Assembly: GCA_026770025.1 (NCBI GenBank)
Contig: JAMXDE010000011.1
Coordinates: 248,001-312,000, forward strand
Direction: 5' to 3'
DNA: 64,000 nucleotides
From: Craspedostauros australis
Lineage: Eukaryota > Bacillariophyta > Bacillariophyceae > Mastogloiales > Achnanthaceae
In this document: positions 21,619 through 33,225 of the stretch, piece after piece
Position numbering within the stretch: position 1 is the first letter of the stretch
Layout of the letters: each line of letters starts with the position of its first letter
The notes under the pieces: generated by a model
What the model saw: the letters and a program-made list of their open reading frames with translations, nothing else
The model's database searches: none
What the model was told of the DNA's origin: nothing
Program-made: the position numbers and the translations under genes

Positions 21619-23619
21619 CGTTGTGGTTGACGTCCTTGCGTAGCTCGCACTGGTGATTGTGGGGGTACTCGTATCCTCAGGGTGGTAAGATGGTGTCAGC
21701 TGCCGTTGTTGCTTCCACGTTTCTTGTCAGATGGAGATGATCCTTTCGTGTCCCACCAACTGGTGTCTGTAATAGATCGCACTATGTATTATTATATGTT
21801 ATGTGTGTGTGCTTGGTTATGATTCGTTACCTTCGCTTGTTCAGCAAAGCATCAGCACAACACTGGTGCAGAATAGAATAATAGAATAGCAGTGCTGTAT
21901 TGTGCGACTGCTCCGCTCGACGATTATGTGACCGCCTCACAAGCCATTCTCGTTTGATTTCTCATCGTCTCTTTGTCTTTCTGCCTCCTCTTGCCAGCTT
22001 CGTGGCTGCTCTCTCTCTCATGTTGCTCAGGCGGTGAGCAAGAAACAAGGTCCCGCACGTTGGAAGGCAGAAGAGGGGAGATTGCGGATCAGCAAGAACG
22101 ACAGAGCACCGCGAATGACTGGAACGGGCGAAACATCCCCATGAAGATGGTCGCGATGTCTCTTTCTGCGCGCGTATTCTTGCTGCGGATGCCTGTTGAT
22201 GTTTTTATTTTGGCCGAATGCAAAGAATTTATCTGTGTCGCGTTGATGTGTCCCACAAAGACCATTTTTGTGAAGATCATCGTGACGCAACTGTTCTTTC
22301 TTGGTTGCCGTTCGACGCACTCACATGGATGAAACTGTTCAAAAACAACGGCTCCAACGCCTTATGTTAATCGTGCTTTTTTCATCCAAGTCCCGTAAAT
22401 GCGCTTCTATTCAGACATGAATGCAACATTTGGCTTAATTACCGAGCACCAAATTTGGCCAAGACACTGGTGACAAACAAGTTCACGATTTCACCTCACG
22501 CCAGAACAATTGGCCAAGAGAGGGTGCCACGCAGAGTTCCTGCATACGAATCGCTTTGACGGGAGCAGATGGCTTGTTCGGCGTCATGTTAGGCGACCTG
22601 ATGATGGTCATTCCGCCCACTCTGTGATCAGCACCGAGTAGCTCGTATAGTACTCTGGAGAGGCGCTGCTGTCCCTGCCCTCTCTGGCCCCGAGAGTGTT
22701 GTCTAGTGAGCAGGTGCGCAGTTGGTGCCCAAGAGAGGAATGATGGATCTTGAACCACCTCATGCGCACATCGTTGGCCTCTGGTGTTGGAATCCCTCGA
22801 GTAGTCGTACGCAGAGCAGTGCTGTACAAACTACCTACTCTGCAGAAAGTACTCTCTCCTGTCTTCCACGATCACACGAACATCAAGATCGTGTTGGGAA
22901 TCATATAATACGAACAACATGGCAACAGACACCGATGCCGAGCGAGGGAGGCATCCATGCGTGGCCCCATAGCTATCCGCACACGTCACAACCTCTGCCG
23001 GTGTCTGTACCATACGACCCACTGTCCATGCTCCGCCACACACTACACTCGCGGTCATGGTCCGATCCTGAATCATTCGACTCTTCGATGTGGTCTGCGC
23101 CATTTCGCAGGCGTTCTGGTTGGTTCACTAATTTGGTCGTGGGTTTGGCGCCATAAATTTGAACGCAACGCACACGTGAGGAGCAACCATTCTCCTCTCG
23201 GTTCGGATTGGGTGGCCTCTGGTCTTCTCGTTGGGATGTGACTGCTGGGCGGACTTCGGGTCACATCTCCTATCTGCGACGGTTGAGGATGTTGTTTCGC
23301 TTTTGATTTCCGTTTGCTATTGTATGATCTATTGTGTATGGTATTCTACTACACATCTTCCAGTTGCATCGCGCTTGGTTGTGGGCAATGCGCTTTGTTG
23401 CGGCGTGGAGCCGTCATGGTAGCATCGCGCGACGTTGATTGCCGAAGACTCCTTCCCCATGGCTCGCACACATAACCCAGCGGACCCAAGCGCTACATTG
23501 CACCAGCAGAAGACAAAGAGGAAACGATACCGAACATCGGCCACAGAAACCGTTGCTGCATCCAACAAAAAAGCAAGAGCAGTAGAAGGCATAGAAGCAA
23601 CAGAAGCAACAAGACAAAG
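21619..23619. other. 2-kb divergent gap
   Basis: Between the LysM gene (-) and prolyl hydroxylase (+). It contains both promoters. Two minus-strand open stretches look mildly coding: about 23103-22831 (ATG start, 90 codons) and a segment at about 22620-22483 reading GGMTIIRSPNMTPNKPSAP. I could not join them by splice sites or match them to a family. Treat as non-coding unless transcript data say otherwise. Confidence 0.35.
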
Positions 23620-25341
23620 ATGAAGGTCCGAGGAGTCCGCAAGGCCGGTCTGGGCATGTTGGGTATTGTCAGCATCGTGCTGTACGAACTATCGACAGCT
23701 CACGTAGGTGCAGCCAAGACACGACCAGAAGGCAGGACCATCCGCATCGTCAACCAAAGCGGCCGAAAAATCGTGGTGGATTGGGTGGACCCATCGACGG
23801 GAGATCTCATCACGGTGTCTTCCCCCGACGTGGACAACGGGAAGACAATCGCCTTCGATTCGTACGTGGACCACGCCTTCATGATCCATGAGCCATCGAA
23901 CGGAACAGAATGCACGGCTGGCAGCCAATTGAGTTCCGATGATGCATCGTGCATCGGGTCGATGATCGTGGTCACTGACGATGAAGATCAAGGTATGTGT
24001 GCACGTGTGTGATACAAGCGTGTGTATGTGTGGCACATATCATCTGTAGTACGTGTATTCATCGTCCTCTGACGAAGAATGACGCGCATGGCATTCCATA
24101 CCATACAATGCCATCCCATTGCGTAGCACAGAATGCACGCATTGATTGTTGGATGATCCATGTCATCATCAAGTTCGATGTTTCCTAACTTACCGTTCCG
24201 TTCCGTTCCGTATCGCCAACCTTGACTTGGATCTTGCGCATGCTCCTCAATGCTTGTACTCCATGAACTGTGCCATCGTACTCGTACTGCAGTTGCGTTG
24301 GTGGGAGAGGATATGGATGTTGTCTTCCCCAAGGAATCTCCAGCCTACGGCGGAGACTACGAGGAAGAGGAAGGAGAAGAAGTCGAGGACTGCAAGGAAT
24401 ACGTGCAGGAGAAGGTGGATGAAGGTAGCATCACATCCACCCAGGCATTCGATGAATTGGCGAACTGCCTCGAGAGCAAGGCATCGAACCAACTGTTCGA
24501 AGGCAACAACGAGGTCGAATTCCAGGCCGAGCTTCGGATGGACATCTCGGATCGGATGGAAAATCACACCTGCGGAGACCCAGCCGCCGAAACCTCAGCA
24601 CCGATCCGAACGCAGACCTGGGAGTATCTGGGCACGACGCGTAACGTCAAGATTCTGCACGATCGGCCGTCAAGCCAAATCCATGCCATCGAGGACTTCA
24701 TCTCGCCCGAGGAATGCAAGGCCATCCAGGATGCCGCGGAGAAGAAACTGCATCGTGGCACAGTCGCTGACGGATCTGGCGGAAGTCGATTGTCCGATGT
24801 CCGCAAGGCCATGCAAGCTGGTGTGCGTGTTCCATGGGACAAAGAACATCAGGGCGATCCGATCGCCGCCGTGATGAGGCGGCTGTACAACTACACCAAC
24901 GACGCCGTTGGCTACAACCTGCAAGTCGAAGGACAGGAGGATATCATGTCCATCCAGTACTTTGGACGTGGGTTGAACGCCACGGAATCGCCGGATCAGT
25001 ACCGTCCGCATTGCGACGGAAGCTGCGCAGGTCTCCCCCACGTCCATGGCAGCCGCGTAGCCACGATGGTCATGTACTGCGACGTCCCGGAGCTTGGCGG
25101 TGGCACCAACTTCCAGCATTCCAACGTGTTCGTCAAGCCGCAGCTTGGTGCAGCAGCATTCTTCTCGTACATGAACAACGAAACTCGACACATGGAGGAA
25201 GGATTCACAACGCACAGCGGATGCCCCGTCATCGAGGGTACCAAGCGCATCGCTGTGCACTGGATGCGGATTGGCGTCGACAAGGTCAACACGTGGTCCA
25301 GCTTCAACACGCTGACAATCAAGAGAGGTGAAAGCGACTGA
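23620..25341 (+). CDS. prolyl 4-hydroxylase-type 2OG-Fe(II) dioxygenase, two exons
   Basis: Exons 23620-23992 and 24293-25341 (donor GTATGT, acceptor GCAG, phase 1) give 473 residues. The N-terminus has a signal or signal-anchor segment (LGMLGIVSIVLYELSTAHVG). An acidic linker precedes the catalytic domain: IEDFISPEECKAIQDAAEKK, YRPHCDG with the HxD iron ligands (about residues 363-365), the YCDVPELGGGTNF core, and the distal iron-ligand His in RIAVHWMR (about 445), with a basic residue nearby for 2-oxoglutarate. It should hydroxylate proline in secretory-pathway proteins using O2, Fe(II) and 2-oxoglutarate. The protein target is unknown; diatom cell-wall proteins are possible but not shown. 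The exon 2 acceptor is the best fit, not proven. Confidence 0.85.
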
Positions 25342-25814
25342 GCGGAGAATTTGAAGCATCGTTGCCGCACCACCGGCAGAGAATTATTACCATCACTACG
25401 ACACAATAGATTGTATACATGAAGTACGAGAAATCCACTTCCTATTATATTTTCATTCATTGTCGACCGCTTGCATCGCGTTGCGTTGTCCTTGCGCATG
25501 CTTTGACCTATGCGTTCTCTTATGTGCAGTCTCTTTGCCGTTGCTCTATCAACACCATACGTGCGAGTACAAGCAATCATCAGGCTTCGATTCCTTGCGC
25601 TACTTTGCTTGCTTTTGTGTTTACTTTGTTCATTTTGTGCATGGCCATTCCAACCAGTACTGGACTACGAATGCGCACTGTGTCTTGGCACTTGCTGTCA
25701 TCCATCTACGGACATGTGTCCTGCTTGACCTTCATGAAGTCTGTCTACCTGCTTTCTTTCCTTCCCTCCATTAGCCATCGCATTCTTTGCCTACTCGTAT
25801 TCTCGATTCTGCTC
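25342..25814. other. convergent gap
   Basis: Two 3' UTRs expected. No gene or notable repeat apart from one TACTCGTA word near 25793. Confidence 0.5.
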
Positions 25815-28800
25815 CTATTTTTCGCACTCCCTGACGATCTGCTTGGCAAGATCAATCGTCACGTTGAAAATGTTGCGATCGGCCTCACCGAAGCCAAGTT
25901 CCTTGGCCTTGTCGCCGTCGTTGTACGACTGGATGTAAATCTCGCAGAAGGCCTTCAAACCATGCTCCTCCAGCGCTTCGCGGTACTTGCTTCCTGACTC
26001 GGCAAGGTTCAGCAGGATGACCAGCACACGGTGCATAATCTCCGGCCTTCCGCTCTGCAGCAGCTGGTCCATGCGTTCCTTGAAATTGGGGAGCTCGATG
26101 AGGACGTCCAGGATCGCAGGGTCCTGCGTCGACATGGCCAACCCGCCAGCAGCAGCACGCGCGCATTCGTAGTTGTCATCAAAATCCGTGGACAGCGCGA
26201 GCCATAACCGCAGCGTGTCCACCTCGCGCAGATGCAGCAGCATCTTTTCATGCGGCACAAGGTTGCACATGGCCTCGGTGGCGGCACGTTTGACCATCTC
26301 GTGTTCCGAAAACATGGCAAAGTTGAATGATGGGATGCCCTTTTCTGTGATGATCTTGTTCTTGGCATCGTCACCGGACGCTCCAAGATTGGTCAACGCC
26401 ATGAGCGCCTCGAAGTGCTGCAAGTCCTTGGCGTGGATATCGCGCACCAGATTCACCAACGGCTTGATTGAGCCCAATCGCTGCGCCGCGGTCAGCAGGC
26501 TTGGGTTGGTCGTGACCAGCAGCTTCGACAGACAATGGCGTCCGATGCGAATTATCTTCTTCTTTTGATCGCTTGGTGACTTCTCCTCGCGATCGATCTT
26601 GATGAGCGCCGACAGGACACCCTGCTGGATCATAGTTCCGCGCACAGATGGTTCGTTGGCCATTCTCGACATGGCCAGCAGAATCTGCTCCTGCGTTTGG
26701 TCGCTCGCACCGTTCATGAGCTGCACGAGCGCTGTGGGGACGTTGCCCTTTGCCATCTTGCGGATGCGCTCCGCACAATTCTCGGGCGTGTCGTCGTACT
26801 CTTCCTTCTTCTCCTCCATGTCCTTTTCTTCATCCGTCTTTTGCATGTTCTGAATTTCGTCGTACTGCTCCATGGTGACCTGCTTGCCCTCGAAGGATTC
26901 CTTGCGCAGTGTCTGGATGGTGACGGCCATGTGCTGGAAGATGGATGCCAATCCGAATCCCACCAGGGCTTCGCCTGCCTCCGGTTCGCCTGCGACCTTC
27001 ACCAGCAGCTCCAACGCTGTGTGATCAGAGTCCGGCGAGGCTTCGATTCCATGAGCGAGCTCCTCCTTCATTTGTGTCTTGGACACGAGGTAGGTCATGA
27101 CCTCGATACCACGCTCGATGGATGTGTTGGCGACGGAGCTGGTGGTGTCGAGCTTCTTGGAAATGAGGGCATCCGTCTTGCTGTTGGCTTCCTGCGTGAT
27201 GGGTGCATCCTCGAGCATGTGGCATGCAGCCTCCAGGAGATGCAGCAGTTCAGCCTCATCCTCGCCCTTCTCTGCCAGTCCGATCTTGGCGATGGCTGAC
27301 GCCGCGGCCGTGCGAATATCACGATCCGGATGTCCCACCAGCGTCTTCATCGCGGTCTCCGTCAGCAACGTGGCCACGACAGGACGCGTTTCCTTGACAG
27401 ACGCGGCCGATGCCAGAACCTCACCGGCAAGGCACATGGCGCTCTTGTCGTTGGACAGAACGAGGGAATCCAGATCCGGGCGGCAATCCGGCCAACCTTG
27501 TCCCATGGCCCACGCACCCACCTCGGGTGTTGCGAGCAGCAGCGCAGAAGCGATCCCTGCACGTTCCTTCTGTCTGTACAACGTGACTGGTCCCGACTCC
27601 TTCAATGCGAGCGCATCATCTTCGACCGTCTCCACACCGTCCTTCTCTTCGTCGTAATCATCCGGCAGTTCTTCGATGACGACACCGAGCTTGTTGTCGT
27701 CACCGTCGCCGCCTGCGTTTGCCTTTTTCGCCTTGTCCGCTTCACCTCGGAATCCCAAGTACGGGCCGACGACCTTCTGGATGCGTTCCGATTCGTCCAT
27801 GCCGCCGAACAGCTTGCCGATCAGCACGGTGATTTCGCGTCGCAACGATGCATCGTCCTGCGCGGTGTCGATGACGCACCGCAGCACGACATCCAGCCCA
27901 CCCTTCTCGCAGAACTGAATGCAGCGTTCAAAGGCCCAGGCTCGGTCTCGCGTGCGCGATTCGCGTTCCCGAGCACGGTAGTCGGAGAGCTGCTTGGGGT
28001 TGAGTTGGCGCAGTTCGGCCTGCGTCTTGGCAGGCGGAATGTCGGCGACGCCCGGTTCGAGGGAGGCGCGGATGATGGCCTGGCGATCGCTGCCGGCGAT
28101 GAAGGTGGAGAGGACATCCAGCGCCGCGCGAATGCACTTGATGCTCTGCGTGGAGAAGGACGCGATCAGGGCCTTGTGGATGCAATCATACTGCAGCAGA
28201 GTCTTTCCGGTGACCTCCTTGGTGAGATCTGGATCGTCCCTGTCGAAGTGGAGGATGCAGCGCAGCACGATCGCCAGCGCGGCAATGACAATGTCCTCGT
28301 CGCCTTGCGGCGTGGCCGTGTTCTCGAGGATGAAATCGCAGATGACGACCTGCAGGTCCGGCAGAAATTGGCGGCAGAATGGTGGATGGATCGCGGCGCA
28401 CGCAACGCACTGCAACGCCAAAGAACGCATCTTGGTCGCATCCTGGGCTGTCTTGTCGTCCTTTCCGCCGGCATCCGCCGCATTCGCAGATGGCGGTGAC
28501 TGCAGAATGTCGAGCATGGTCTGAACACCCTTGAGTCGACCGAATTCCATGGACGCCGAGCTGCTGTCGTTGGTGAGCAGACCGAGGATGACCTTGACGC
28601 TCTGCAGGGCTTTCTTGACGTCCTCTGGCGTGGCACTAGCGGCGTTGTCGGTGGTCGCGGCACGCAGCTGGTCCAGGGTCTTGCCCATGGGCGAATGGCT
28701 GGCCTTGTTCTTGGATTGGACGGCGTGCTGCGAACGGATGGTGTTGAGGAGGATGGTGGCGTCCTTGTTGGTGGAGTCGATGCTGAGCACCTGCAGGAGG

Positions 28801-29210
28801 TCCTTGGCGGCGAGGTTGAGCATGTCCTCCGTCTTGTTGTGCGCGTTGAAGGGCATGTTGTACTGCAGGTAGCGGGCCTTGGCACGTCGGAAGAGGATCT
28901 TGGGACGCAGCTTGGTGGCCGTGGCGTTGGCCTCCGAGCTGCTGCTGCCATCCATGAGAAGCACGGCGGCGTCGCAGTCCTCGATGCATTCCTGCAGCTT
29001 GGGCGTCTTGACGTAGCACGCCGCCCTGTTGGAGAGCAGCGAGATCTTGATGGACGCGCCTTCCGCGGACAGCGCGACCACGCGGTCCATCAGGACCAAG
29101 CCCTGGGAGTAGGAGCTGACGGCATCTTCCACGTTGGACTTGCCGAAGGCCGTGTTGCCCTTCTGCTTCCACTCATTCGCCTCTGCTTCGTATTCCTTGT
29201 CAGACGGCAT
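25815..29210 (-). CDS. UNC45: UNC-45-type myosin chaperone (TPR + UCS)
   Basis: 1131 residues, one exon. An N-terminal TPR domain (about residues 8-175: ANEWKQKGNTAFGKSNVEDA, LLSNRAACYVKTPKLQECIE, KILFRRAKARYLQ) would bind the Hsp90 tail. A long armadillo-like central region follows. The C-terminal UCS domain includes ALIKIDREEKSPSD, ALMALTNLGASGDDAKNKII and ECARAAAGGLAMSTQDPAIL, ending RVLVILLNLAESGSKYREAL. This is the UNC-45 architecture of animals, with the UCS part shared with fungal She4/Rng3. It should fold myosin heads with Hsp90 in the cytosol. Length is slightly above the animal protein (about 930-950) because of acidic linkers. Diatoms carry several myosins, so a client is expected. 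Confidence 0.88.
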   Translation of the reverse strand: MPSDKEYEAEANEWKQKGNTAFGKSNVEDAVSSYSQGLVLMDRVVALSAEGASIKISLLSNRAACYVKTPKLQECIEDCDAAVLLMDGSSSSEANATATKLRPKILFRRAKARYLQYNMPFNAHNKTEDMLNLAAKDLLQVLSIDSTNKDATILLNTIRSQHAVQSKNKASHSPMGKTLDQLRAATTDNAASATPEDVKKALQSVKVILGLLTNDSSSASMEFGRLKGVQTMLDILQSPPSANAADAGGKDDKTAQDATKMRSLALQCVACAAIHPPFCRQFLPDLQVVICDFILENTATPQGDEDIVIAALAIVLRCILHFDRDDPDLTKEVTGKTLLQYDCIHKALIASFSTQSIKCIRAALDVLSTFIAGSDRQAIIRASLEPGVADIPPAKTQAELRQLNPKQLSDYRARERESRTRDRAWAFERCIQFCEKGGLDVVLRCVIDTAQDDASLRREITVLIGKLFGGMDESERIQKVVGPYLGFRGEADKAKKANAGGDGDDNKLGVVIEELPDDYDEEKDGVETVEDDALALKESGPVTLYRQKERAGIASALLLATPEVGAWAMGQGWPDCRPDLDSLVLSNDKSAMCLAGEVLASAASVKETRPVVATLLTETAMKTLVGHPDRDIRTAAASAIAKIGLAEKGEDEAELLHLLEAACHMLEDAPITQEANSKTDALISKKLDTTSSVANTSIERGIEVMTYLVSKTQMKEELAHGIEASPDSDHTALELLVKVAGEPEAGEALVGFGLASIFQHMAVTIQTLRKESFEGKQVTMEQYDEIQNMQKTDEEKDMEEKKEEYDDTPENCAERIRKMAKGNVPTALVQLMNGASDQTQEQILLAMSRMANEPSVRGTMIQQGVLSALIKIDREEKSPSDQKKKIIRIGRHCLSKLLVTTNPSLLTAAQRLGSIKPLVNLVRDIHAKDLQHFEALMALTNLGASGDDAKNKIITEKGIPSFNFAMFSEHEMVKRAATEAMCNLVPHEKMLLHLREVDTLRLWLALSTDFDDNYECARAAAGGLAMSTQDPAILDVLIELPNFKERMDQLLQSGRPEIMHRVLVILLNLAESGSKYREALEEHGLKAFCEIYIQSYNDGDKAKELGFGEADRNIFNVTIDLAKQIVRECEK

Positions 29211-29953
29211 CTTCCTGTCGTTATTATTCTTGTTGCTCTTGGGTTGATATTGCTATAGTTGTTGCTATTGCTATTGTTGTTGCTATTGTTGTGGGTTTGG
29301 TGCTTGCACTCACGCTCGCACTCGTGTTGCAATTATGATTGCAGTTGTGACGATGGACCTGTCGATGCAAGAGACCGGAATGCAATGTCCCTTCGTCCTG
29401 AGGAAGTGAATGGGAATCCGTGAAGATCTCTCTTCCATGTGTCTGCTTGCACCATCATAGTCGCCGCACATAGGCATAGGCATAGCACAAGTGTCGTTTT
29501 CAGAGGCGAAGCACATCAACGAAGGGTTGGTCGTCGCCACATTTGTGGTCGTGTGACGGTCATGGTCACAAAGTCTCCTCTCTCCTTTTCTGTTCGGATC
29601 TGTGTCGGTGTTTGTGTCCGGAATCATTTGGATGAGACGCACAGACGAAGGATTGTATTCTTCCATTTAATCCATCTAGTCGGTCGTCCTCATCGAATTC
29701 AATCAAAGAGATCGAATGAATCGACAAGCTGGTTGAAGAAAGAAAATTGAGGTGTCAGATCTGTGATTGGCATCATCGCAAAAACGCCACGCGTGTGGTC
29801 CACACTTGTCGACGAAAGACGAACGCAGACTACAACAAGCAGGATCGATGTCGCGAAACAGATGATCCCAATCGCACAAAGCAATCTCTCATGTTTCTCG
29901 CTGTGACTGAAGTCTCACACTAGCACGATCCAAGCAACCTTCACAAGACCACG
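29211..29953. other. divergent promoter region
   Basis: 743 bp between UNC45 (-) and the phytol kinase (+). A TTGTTGC-rich repeat (about 29225-29290) lies in the probable UNC45 5' UTR. No gene seen. Confidence 0.5.
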
Positions 29954-31177
29954 ATGATGAATTTGAGTTCGAGTGCGAGTACGAAGCATAATACAAAGAT
30001 GACGGCGCAGACAAGGGCCAAGTCCAGCACAGCAAGGCGAGCAATGGTGCTCGCCCTCATGGCTTGCTGCTTGTGTTCATCTCCACCAACAACATCGGCA
30101 TTTGTGTCTGCGGCGTCCCAATTCAGCGCAAGACAGATGAAAGCAACATCGGGAGCAACACTAGCAACAACATCAGGAGCAACATCAGGAGCAACATCAG
30201 GAGCAACATCAGGAGCAACATCAGCAGCGACGACGACGATGATGGTGCAGGTGAATGAAGGGCCCAGGCGGAGATCCCACTCGACCACGCAACTTCATGA
30301 CTCGTCGTCATCGTCGTCAACAACAACATCGTCGACCAGAAGCAAACTTGCCTTGCTCAAGATCTTTGCGGGTGGAATAAGCATCACGGCTCTCTTCGCG
30401 AAGCTGGGTGTGCTGGGAACGCCATACACCAACCAGATGATCGGACAGGACATCCTGGCCGCCCTCTTTTGCGCCACCGGTGCCTACGTCGTCACGCAGC
30501 TGGTCTCTGTGGCACACAATCGACACGGTCTGTCCTCCATCATTGCGCGCAAATTGATCCACACTCTGACCGGTCCTCTCTTCACCATGAGCTGGGTTCT
30601 GTTCTCTACCAACGACGTTGGCGCCAGGGTCTTTGCCGGACTGGTCACCATGATCAATGCGTACAAACTGTACAAGCAAGCGACGGACACCGACGACGGT
30701 GGCAACGACATATCGCTGGCCAAGGCCGTGAGCCGGTCCGGCGACGTCAAGGAAGCCCTGGGTGGGCCCTTCATCTACATCGGCGTCCTGCAGTTCCTCA
30801 TCTGGGCCTTCTGGCGCGACAGCATGGCGGCCGTTGTTTCCATCTGCACCATGTGCGTCGGAGACGGATTGGCGGATCTCGTGGGCCGCAAGTACGGCAA
30901 GAACAACGCCTGGTTCTTTGCGTCCAAGGACAATCGCAAATCCATGGTCGGGACGTTGGCCTTCGCGGTGGGATCGTTCGTCGCGTCAGTGGGCATCATC
31001 CAGCTCTTCGCGGCGACGGGATGCGTCACGGCCGGCGTGGCGGTCACAGCGATTTGGGACAAGCTGCTGCTCATCTGCGTCGCATGTTCCATCGTGGAAT
31101 TGATTCCCTTCGGCGATGACAATTACACAGTTCCAATCGCCGCGCTCATCCTTGGGAAATTGCTGCTGCCCTCTTGA
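29954..31177 (+). CDS. plastid phytol/prenol kinase (VTE5/VTE6-like)
   Basis: 407 residues from the ATG at 29954. Later in-frame ATGs at 29999 and 30044 may be the real start, because the signal peptide MVLALMACCLCSSPPTTSAF begins at 30044. SA-F is the diatom plastid motif. After a Thr/Ser/Gly/Ala minisatellite-encoded spacer come about seven membrane spans with the family signatures RKLIHTLTGPLF, ALGGPFIYIG and CVGDGLADLVGRKYGKN, then STVG-like KSMVGTLAFAVGSF. These enzymes phosphorylate phytol released from chlorophyll, or phytyl-phosphate, feeding tocopherol and phylloquinone synthesis at plastid membranes. Which of the two steps it performs cannot be told from sequence alone. Confidence 0.82.
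   Translation: MMNLSSSASTKHNTKMTAQTRAKSSTARRAMVLALMACCLCSSPPTTSAFVSAASQFSARQMKATSGATLATTSGATSGATSGATSGATSAATTTMMVQVNEGPRRRSHSTTQLHDSSSSSSTTTSSTRSKLALLKIFAGGISITALFAKLGVLGTPYTNQMIGQDILAALFCATGAYVVTQLVSVAHNRHGLSSIIARKLIHTLTGPLFTMSWVLFSTNDVGARVFAGLVTMINAYKLYKQATDTDDGGNDISLAKAVSRSGDVKEALGGPFIYIGVLQFLIWAFWRDSMAAVVSICTMCVGDGLADLVGRKYGKNNAWFFASKDNRKSMVGTLAFAVGSFVASVGIIQLFAATGCVTAGVAVTAIWDKLLLICVACSIVELIPFGDDNYTVPIAALILGKLLLPS
30169..30228. repeat. in-frame 12-bp minisatellite in the kinase presequence
   Basis: Four perfect tandem copies of AACATCAGGAGC (30169-30216) plus one degenerate copy. In frame it encodes repeated Thr-Ser-Gly-Ala between the plastid motif and the first membrane span. Confidence 0.92.
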
Positions 31178-32106
31178 GCGATGTTGAGGGGGCGCGTGCT
31201 TGGAGGACAGTGCAGCGCAGTGCAGTGCTCGTATGGTGCATTGTTGCAGAGGATGGCACACGAAACCATAGAGTACATAGTCGAGAACTTTGACATTCCT
31301 ACTTCCTGTCTCTATATCTGCATCTCCAGAGTTCATTACGTGGTAGTACAAGCCTGAAGTCATGTTGGTGCACTGTATGGTACGTCGTGCTCTGATGATT
31401 CGGACTCGAACGCACACAATGAACGCAGGAACTGTTTGAACACAACAAGTATCTTCCATCACAACGGTCACCCTCAGTCATTCAAACAAACAAGCAAACA
31501 AACTACGGCTGCTCCACCCGCACAATGACTGCGTTTCCTCTCCTTCGATACAAGAAAGTGCGTCGCGTGTTGCACGAGTATACGTAACGATCGTGCTTAT
31601 TAGAATAAAATACTCTTACTCTGTTCGTTTCTTATGCTGAGTTGTTGTTGTTGTTGTTGTTGTTTGTCAATTCCAGAATGGTATTTCTGTCGAAAGTTCA
31701 GCCTCCATCGTTAGATGGTTCGGCAAAACTCTGTCATTCTGCATTGCGACGATGATGATCGTGATGATGTCCTCTCATGTTGATACATGGAGAGTACCAT
31801 ACCATGTCATACGTCGCATGCATTGAATACCAATTTCATGAACTTGACGGTGCGAGAGATGTCCCCATGCAAACCCTCCATTCGTGTCGCAATGGTCGAA
31901 AGTCAGAATGCAACAGATTCGTTTCTGTTGGTTCAGTTCTCATCGTGCGAGGATGGATTTGCATTTCATGGTGTTGCTGGATGTGCTGTTTGTGTCGGTG
32001 CCGTTGCTGTGTTGCGTTTTGGCTTCAATCTTAAATACTGGAAGCGACGGCAGTAACATTACAATCCGCAACTACCATGTGGCATTGGGCATCTCTTTCT
32101 TTAACC
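31178..32106. other. convergent gap
   Basis: 929 bp with a TTG tandem run (about 31641-31664). Two 3' UTRs are expected. No supported gene. Confidence 0.5.
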
Positions 32107-33225
32107 TCAGGTGTTGAGCTGTGGGAGGTCAGAAATAGTCTTGGCCTGGCCCGGCCTCATCTTTCGCTTGCCGCGCTTTGGTGGTTTGCCAAAATTCTTG
32201 GCCTTCTCCTCCAGCGCAGTTCTCAGCGTTTGTGAGACTTCGGTCTTCTGCAATGCAATGTATCGCGTTGTGTTGTATTGTGTTGTATTGTATTGAGTTT
32301 GGTTGATTTTCGGGGTGTTGCCGTTTGTGAGGTGTGAAATGGGAGTGTTCGAGTGATTGGAACAATGCGATGCGTCAGATGATTAGAATCCACATCGTAT
32401 TCTTGTGTACGCAATGGTCTCGAGTTGATCCAGCATGCAATGCAAACGAGATGACACCTGATGCAACCCCAAGCAAGTGAACCGATTGAGTTCTTTTGAT
32501 CCACCCGAATTCTCAAGACACGCAGGCAAACATCCCACTCCAACGGTCAACTCATGGGCTATCCATTCATCCATTCGTTGCTTCTTCATCCGTTGCTTCA
32601 TCCATCAATTGTATTTGGAATTCATTCGATAACGGCGACCAACCATGGTTCCATTGCTGAATAGGACACTCACTCTGCCGTAGTCCAAGTTGAACAAGGA
32701 TTTGAAGTATCCCCGTGTCATCTTCATGACGGTGAAGGGGTTGAGGCAGGCACGGATGATGTAGGGGATGAACTTGAAGAGCGACTTGTTCTTTCTGCTC
32801 TTGGGTTGCGTGCTGAGCTCGGCATTGACCGCCGCCTTGGCTTCCTGCTTCACGGCCTGCTTGGCCTTTCTGGCGGACTTGATGGTGGATCTAGCCAATT
32901 TGATGTCCACTTCATCTTCCTCCTCCTCTTCATCGTATTCGTCATCGATATCCTTCATGCTGGCGGCCACAGACGCGCCTCCTCTGGTGCTCAGTGCCGC
33001 AGATTCGGAAGACAGCTGCGACGTCAGCCTGGTAGTTGATGTAGATGACGTTGCGACAAATGCGGGAGATCCGCCTTGCTGTGTGAGCTGCGATGCCTTG
33101 AGGAATGCATCGCTGCGCTGCACGAGGGCCAGCAACAGAAGGCCAACGAACACCATCGTGCAGGAAGGGCCCTGGCGCAGCGACATCCTTGGCGCGCTCG
33201 TAGGAGCACGGATGCTATTGCTCAT
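32107..33225 (-). CDS. plastid-targeted protein of unknown function, two exons
   Basis: Exons 33225-32674 and 32247-32107 (donor GTGAGT, acceptor TTGCAG, phase 0) encode 230 residues. The N-terminus is a signal peptide (TMVFVGLLLLALVQRSDAF) with the DA-F plastid motif; an ATG at 33186 is an alternative start. A strongly acidic stretch (DDEYDEEEEEDEVD) precedes a Lys/Ala-rich helix (SARKAKQAVKQEAKAAVNAE). Then comes a hydrophobic/basic block (LFKFIPYIIRACLNPFTVMK) and FKSLFNLDYGR. Exon 2 is highly basic (KPPKRGKRKMRPGQAK). I know no domain that fits; the FNPFTVM-like block may be what is conserved. Reading through the donor without splicing gives a shorter, different tail ending at 32605. Confidence 0.72.

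Noticed and set aside
27330..28499. 389-codon open frame opposite UNC45
   Set aside because: Antisense shadow of UNC45.
32605..32673. Reading the 32107-33225 gene as one exon ending at 32605
   Set aside because: A GTGAGT donor at 32673 and a TTGCAG acceptor at 32248 join in phase to a basic exon that looks coding, so the spliced form is preferred. Transcript data could reverse this.
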